In this document: positions 5,760-8,654 of the stretch, piece after piece
Numbering within the stretch: the stretch's first letter is position 1
Layout: each line of letters starts with the position of its first letter
From: Bacillota bacterium
GTDB lineage: Bacteria; Bacillota; Bacilli; Alicyclobacillales; SLC66
Assembly: GCA_021797415.1 (NCBI GenBank)
Contig: JAJZZT010000117.1
Span: 1 to 8,654, forward strand
DNA: 8,654 bases
Direction of reading: 5' to 3'
Program-made: the position numbers and the translations under genes
Notes under the pieces: generated by a model
The model's input: only the letters and a program-made list of their open reading frames with translations
Databases searched by the model: none
What the model was told of the DNA's origin: nothing

Positions 5760-6659
5760 ATGAACATGACACCGACAGGCCGCATCGCCCGCGTTCTGAC
5801 CGTTGCGGGTTCTGACAGCGGTGGCGGAGCGGGCATCCAGGCGGATCTGAAAACGCTGGCGGCGCACGGAGTGTACGGCGCCTGCGCGGTGACGGCACTG
5901 ACGGTGCAGGATACCCGGGGTGTGCAGGAAGTCGCGTACGCGGGGGCGCAGTTGGTCGCGGCGCAAATGCGCGCGGTGCTTTCCGACATCGGCGCGGATG
6001 TCGTGAAGACGGGGATGCTCGGCGCGGCTGGGACGGTGTACGCCGTTTCGGCCGTGTTGCGCGAGAACGGAATGCCGCCCCTGGTGATGGATCCCGTCAT
6101 GGCGGCGTCTAAAGGCGGTTTGTTGCTTGATCCGGACGCGATCGAGGTTGTGATGGGCGAATTGGTCCCCCTCTCATCCATCGTCATGCCGAACCTTGAG
6201 GAAGCGGCGCATTTGTGCGGGTATCCGGTTGTCACCCGAGAAGATGGCGAACGGGCGGCGGCGGATTTCCTGGCGGCCGGAGCGGGGGCCGTCCTGCTCA
6301 AGGGAGGGCATGGAACCGCGGGATGGGCGGACGAGCGATTGTCCGTGGACCTTCTGTTTGAAGGGCGGACTGTCACGGCGTTGGCCGCGCCGCGCATCGC
6401 GACGCGCAACACGCACGGCACCGGGTGCACCTACGCGTCCGCGATCGCCGCGTGCCTGGCGCTTGGCATGCCCCTGCTCGCGTCAGTCGGTTGCGCGAGG
6501 GCGTTCGTGCAACAGGCGGTGGAGCGCGCGACCGACTGGCACATGGGAGAGGGCGACGGACCGCTTGACCATTCCGCGCCGGCGCTCAACCGGGCGTGCG
6601 GCGCGTTGCAGGCTGGCGAGTCGTACCTGTGGGATGGCGGCGCCTGGCGGCAACTGTGA
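5760..6659 (+). CDS. thiD: hydroxymethylpyrimidine/phosphomethylpyrimidine kinase
   Basis: 299 residues. ThiD phosphorylates 4-amino-5-hydroxymethyl-2-methylpyrimidine (HMP) and then HMP-phosphate with ATP, giving HMP-PP for thiamine synthesis in the cytoplasm. Motifs of this ribokinase-fold family are all present: TVAGSDSGGGAGIQADLKT (14-32), KTGMLG (83-88), VMDPVMAASKGGLLL (109-123), MPNLEEA (143-149), LLKGGH (179-184), and the anion-hole/catalytic NTHGTGCTYASAIAA (217-231) with C223. The C-terminus runs about 30 residues past the usual end (GPLDH), finishing LWDGGAWRQL. I chose ATG 5760 because GAGGG lies 5 nt upstream; in-frame ATGs at 5748 and 5766 are alternatives. A longer open frame upstream overlaps bioY and is not part of it. 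The gap to bioY is 31 bp and to thiE 64 bp, consistent with one operon. Confidence 0.93.
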   Translation: MNMTPTGRIARVLTVAGSDSGGGAGIQADLKTLAAHGVYGACAVTALTVQDTRGVQEVAYAGAQLVAAQMRAVLSDIGADVVKTGMLGAAGTVYAVSAVLRENGMPPLVMDPVMAASKGGLLLDPDAIEVVMGELVPLSSIVMPNLEEAAHLCGYPVVTREDGERAAADFLAAGAGAVLLKGGHGTAGWADERLSVDLLFEGRTVTALAAPRIATRNTHGTGCTYASAIAACLALGMPLLASVGCARAFVQQAVERATDWHMGEGDGPLDHSAPALNRACGALQAGESYLWDGGAWRQL

Positions 6660-6723
6660 GTGGTTGTCATGCTGCCTGCGGCTCTCTCGAAATGAGACAT
6701 TGGCATTGAGAAGGAGCTTCCGA

Positions 6724-7386
6724 ATGGGAATGAGACCGTCGACTGCGGATCGACAGGCGCTCGCGCGGCGTCTGCGGGTCTACGTGATCACCGATGAACG
6801 GGATGATTTGCCGGACTTGTTGCGCGTGTTGGCGGCGGCGGCGCAAGGCGGGGCGACGGCCGTACAGTTGCGGCGCAAGGCGCAACTGGGGCGCGAGTTT
6901 GTCACTTTTGCGCGTGCGCTGCGCGACTTCACGCGCGAGGCGGGCCTGCTGTTTTTCGTGAACGATCGGGTGGACGTGGCGCAGATCGTGGACGCGGACG
7001 GCGTGCACGTCGGCCAGGATGACATCTCTTGCAGGGACGCGCGGCGATTGCTCGGCGACCGCATCATTGGGGTATCGGCCGAGACGGCCGAGGAGGCGCT
7101 GCGGGCGGAACGGGACGGGGCGGATTACCTTGGCGTGGGCGCGGTGTACAACACCCGGTCAAAGGCGGACGCGGGCCGCGCCGGACTCGCCGGACTTGCG
7201 GAGATCGCCCGTCTGGTGCGCATCCCCGTCGTCGGCATCGGCGGGATCTCGCCCGAGAACGCGGGTCCCGTACTCCAGGCTGGCGCCGCCGGCCTGGCCG
7301 TGATCAGCGCGGTGATGGACGCCCCTGATCCGGAGAGGGCGACGCGCCGGCTGGTCGCGGTTTGCCGGGAGTTTGCCGTGCGCTGA
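6724..7386 (+). CDS. thiE: thiamine-phosphate synthase
   Basis: 220 residues, standard length. ThiE joins HMP-PP (the ThiD product) to thiazole phosphate, giving thiamine phosphate and pyrophosphate. The TIM-barrel motifs are in order: VYVITDE (19-25), VQLRRK (47-52; QLREK is usual), FFVNDRVDVA (77-86), DGVHVGQDD (92-100), IGVSAET (115-121), YLGVGAVYNTRSKAD (135-149), VVGIGGI (169-175) and VISAV (193-197). The pyrophosphate- and Mg-binding residues N80, D81, D99/D100 and K147 are thus present; the usual GPxxxT reads GAVYNT. ATG 6724 is preceded by AAGGAG at 7 nt. The frame is open far upstream through thiD, but that is a high-GC artefact. No thiazole-branch gene (thiG, thiM) is in the window. 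The gene converges with the tetR gene, 43 bp apart. Confidence 0.93.
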   Translation: MGMRPSTADRQALARRLRVYVITDERDDLPDLLRVLAAAAQGGATAVQLRRKAQLGREFVTFARALRDFTREAGLLFFVNDRVDVAQIVDADGVHVGQDDISCRDARRLLGDRIIGVSAETAEEALRAERDGADYLGVGAVYNTRSKADAGRAGLAGLAEIARLVRIPVVGIGGISPENAGPVLQAGAAGLAVISAVMDAPDPERATRRLVAVCREFAVR

Positions 7387-7429
7387 GTCGTCGCGGCGAG
7401 GCCATGCGCGCGCGGGGGCGGAGCCCGCA

Positions 7430-7936
7430 TCACAGCAGCCATTCCAGCGCGGAACGCGCCTGTTCCAGCGTCTGGCCGCTATTGAGGATGGCGAGCGTGG
7501 AGCGAAAGAGCACCGCGAGCAGCGTCGCCCGCGCCGTCCGTTCCGGACCGCACAGGCGCAGGAAAAAGTCGCCGATCGTATCCGGGCAGTTTTCCGGCAA
7601 GGGCTCGCTGACGATGCGGCCGGCATTCAGATCGTGACAGGTTTCCAGCCCGGCGTGAAGTGCCGCGCGCGCCGCCGGACGCAGCTTGTGGCGCGTGACG
7701 GCGGCTTCCTCCATGCATGCGACGATGCGCTCCTCCAGGTCGAGCCGCACGGCTTGGTACAGGCCGGATTTGGAGTTGAAGTGATGGTACAGGGCGCCGG
7801 TCGTGACACCGGCGGCGCGCGCGATGGCGGTCACATTCACGGCGGCGTACCCCTTGTTGGCAAACAGACGCGCGGCAACGGCCAGCAGGTGTTCGCGCGC
7901 GTGTCCGGAAACCGGGACGTTCGGCACTTTGCTCAT
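7430..7936 (-). CDS. TetR/AcrR-family transcriptional regulator
   Basis: 168 residues, slightly short for the family. The N-terminal DNA-binding domain is clear: LLAVAARLFANKGYAAVNV (17-35), then the helix-turn-helix TAIARAAGVTTGALYHHFNSKSGLY (36-60). The rest is the all-helical ligand-binding and dimerisation domain, which is too variable to name a ligand. Such proteins are usually repressors of themselves and adjacent genes. The ATG at 7936 has no Shine-Dalgarno, but a good promoter places the transcription start at or next to the A of this ATG, so the mRNA is probably leaderless. The promoter lies in the end of the upstream peptidase gene, 21 bp away, suggesting the two genes can be read separately. 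Target genes are not evident from the sequence. Confidence 0.87.
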   Translation of the reverse strand: MSKVPNVPVSGHAREHLLAVAARLFANKGYAAVNVTAIARAAGVTTGALYHHFNSKSGLYQAVRLDLEERIVACMEEAAVTRHKLRPAARAALHAGLETCHDLNAGRIVSEPLPENCPDTIGDFFLRLCGPERTARATLLAVLFRSTLAILNSGQTLEQARSALEWLL

Positions 7937-7942
7937 ACTGTG

Positions 7943-7971
7943 AATATACGCCGAACTCTATTTTTGGACAA
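7943..7971 (-). promoter_or_regulatory. promoter for a leaderless tetR-family mRNA
   Basis: -35 TTGTCC (7971-7966), 17-bp spacer, -10 TATATT (7948-7943, 5 of 6 to consensus), then 6 nt (CACAGT) to ATG 7936. The expected start of transcription is the A of the ATG. No ribosome site exists between, which agrees with a leaderless message. The -35 is inside the last codons of the peptidase gene. Confidence 0.5.
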
Positions 7972-8654
7972 GTTCCTGTCCCAATTCATCCACTAGTTCG
8001 CCAAACAACTTCAATGCGCCGCCCACCACGGCCGGATCGGTGATGTCCACGCCGGCGTCTTTCAGGATGACGAGCGGATCGGCTTTTGATCCACTGCGCA
8101 GAAAATCAAGATAGCGTTGCACCGCGGGCGCCCCTTCGGAGAGAATGCGGTCGGCGAAGGCGAGCGCGGCGCTGAGTCCCGTCGCGTACTGATAGACGTA
8201 GAACGCCCGATAGAAATGCGGGATGCGTGACCAGCCGAATTTCATCCGCTCGTCGTCCGTTGCGGCGTCTCCCGCATAGAACGTGCTGAGCTTGGCGAAG
8301 ACATCCGCCAGCGAATCCGGAGTGAGCGCTTCGCCGCGCTCGGACATGTCGTGCGTGATGGACTCGAATTCGGCGAACTGGGTCTGCCGGATGATCGTCC
8401 CGCTGAGTTTGTCCAGTTGCTCGTTGATCAGTTTGGCGCGCCATGCGGGGTCTTCGGTCGTGGACAGAAGATGGCGGAGCAACAGTGTCTCGTTCACGGT
8501 GCTCGCGATTTCCGCGAGGAAAATGGAGTATCCCGCGTATTGCGGCGGTTGTGTTTTGTTTGACAGATACGAATGCACACTGTGCCCCAGTTCGTGAGCG
8601 AGTGTGGAGACGCTGTCGTAGTTGCCCTGGAAGCTCATCAGGATGAACGGCTTG
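7958..8654 (-). CDS. pepF: oligoendopeptidase F-like M3-family metallopeptidase, 3' part
   Basis: The C-terminal 231 residues of a cytoplasmic zinc peptidase; the N-terminal part lies beyond the right edge, and the frame is open to 8654. Seen: KPFILMSFQGNYDSVSTLAH leading into the zinc site HELGH at about residues 20-24, whose H20, H24 and E21 are two ligands and the catalytic Glu; the third ligand is probably E48 in FLAEIASTVNE. Downstream are the M3B blocks FAEFE, FWxR-like FGWSRIPHFYRAFYVYQYATGLSAA (Tyr-rich, substrate binding) and GSKADPLVILKDAGVD. This order is typical of PepF/M3 oligoendopeptidases, which cut short peptides inside the cell. An internal ATG (8638) is not a start. The promoter of the next gene overlaps its last codons. 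Confidence 0.9.
   Translation of the reverse strand, partial: KPFILMSFQGNYDSVSTLAHELGHSVHSYLSNKTQPPQYAGYSIFLAEIASTVNETLLLRHLLSTTEDPAWRAKLINEQLDKLSGTIIRQTQFAEFESITHDMSERGEALTPDSLADVFAKLSTFYAGDAATDDERMKFGWSRIPHFYRAFYVYQYATGLSAALAFADRILSEGAPAVQRYLDFLRSGSKADPLVILKDAGVDITDPAVVGGALKLFGELVDELGQELVQK

Noticed and set aside
4919..6430. 503-codon open frame on the minus strand across bioY and thiD
   Set aside because: Low-complexity translation opposite well-conserved genes; chance frame in high-GC DNA.
6196..6723. Upstream open extension of the thiE frame through thiD
   Set aside because: It overlaps conserved thiD and lacks homology-like sequence; a good ribosome site marks ATG 6724.
6660..6723. 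Separate promoter or small gene between thiD and thiE
   Set aside because: The 64-bp gap shows no convincing promoter, hairpin or coding frame beyond the thiE ribosome site.
7387..7429. GC-rich GCGGG/CCCGC hairpin between the convergent thiE and tetR-family genes
   Set aside because: Only 5 bp of stem with no T-run on either side; not supportable as an intrinsic terminator.

Overview
The window is a high-GC stretch of bacterial chromosome with dense genes and purine-rich ribosome binding sites. The gene set (BioY, an ECF vitamin-transporter module, ThiD, ThiE, a CHY zinc-finger protein, a DUF1284 protein, a PepF-type peptidase) and the use of TTG/GTG starts suggest a high-GC member of the Firmicutes/Bacillales, perhaps Alicyclobacillaceae-like. 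That placement is inference; no rRNA or other marker gene is present.

Layout. 1-437 (+): the last 33 codons of a GDSL/SGNH hydrolase, then a CHY zinc-finger protein whose ATG overlaps the hydrolase stop (TAATG). 458-1779 (-): an ECF-type sigma factor and a one-TM protein that is probably its anti-sigma partner. This islet is visibly more AT-rich than everything around it. 1788-1925: three copies of a repeat built on AGAGGTTGTTCAAA; two form a 65-bp inverted-repeat element and the third underlies the sigma gene's ribosome binding site. 1925-5006 (-): a compact operon for an energy-coupling-factor transporter, in transcription order ecfA1, a fused ecfA2-ecfT gene, then a cysteine-rich DUF1284 gene. 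5007-5134: the control region shared with a divergent operon. 5135-7386 (+): bioY, thiD, thiE. 7430-7936 (-): a TetR-family regulator, predicted to be read from a leaderless transcript. 7958-8654 (-): the 3' part of an M3-family oligoendopeptidase (PepF-like), running off the right edge.

How it works together. EcfA1, EcfA2 and EcfT are the energising module that drives a vitamin-binding S component; BioY, encoded divergently next to it, is an S component of the biotin family. ThiD and ThiE make thiamine phosphate and follow bioY at short spacing, so the locus joins biotin uptake to thiamine synthesis or salvage. The most unusual points are the EcfA2-EcfT fusion and the split of consensus and degenerate ATPase motifs between the two ATPases, which predicts one intact and one degenerate ATP site. 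No CRISPR array, tRNA, rRNA, riboswitch or complete transposase was seen. No gene-free stretch exceeds 300 bases.
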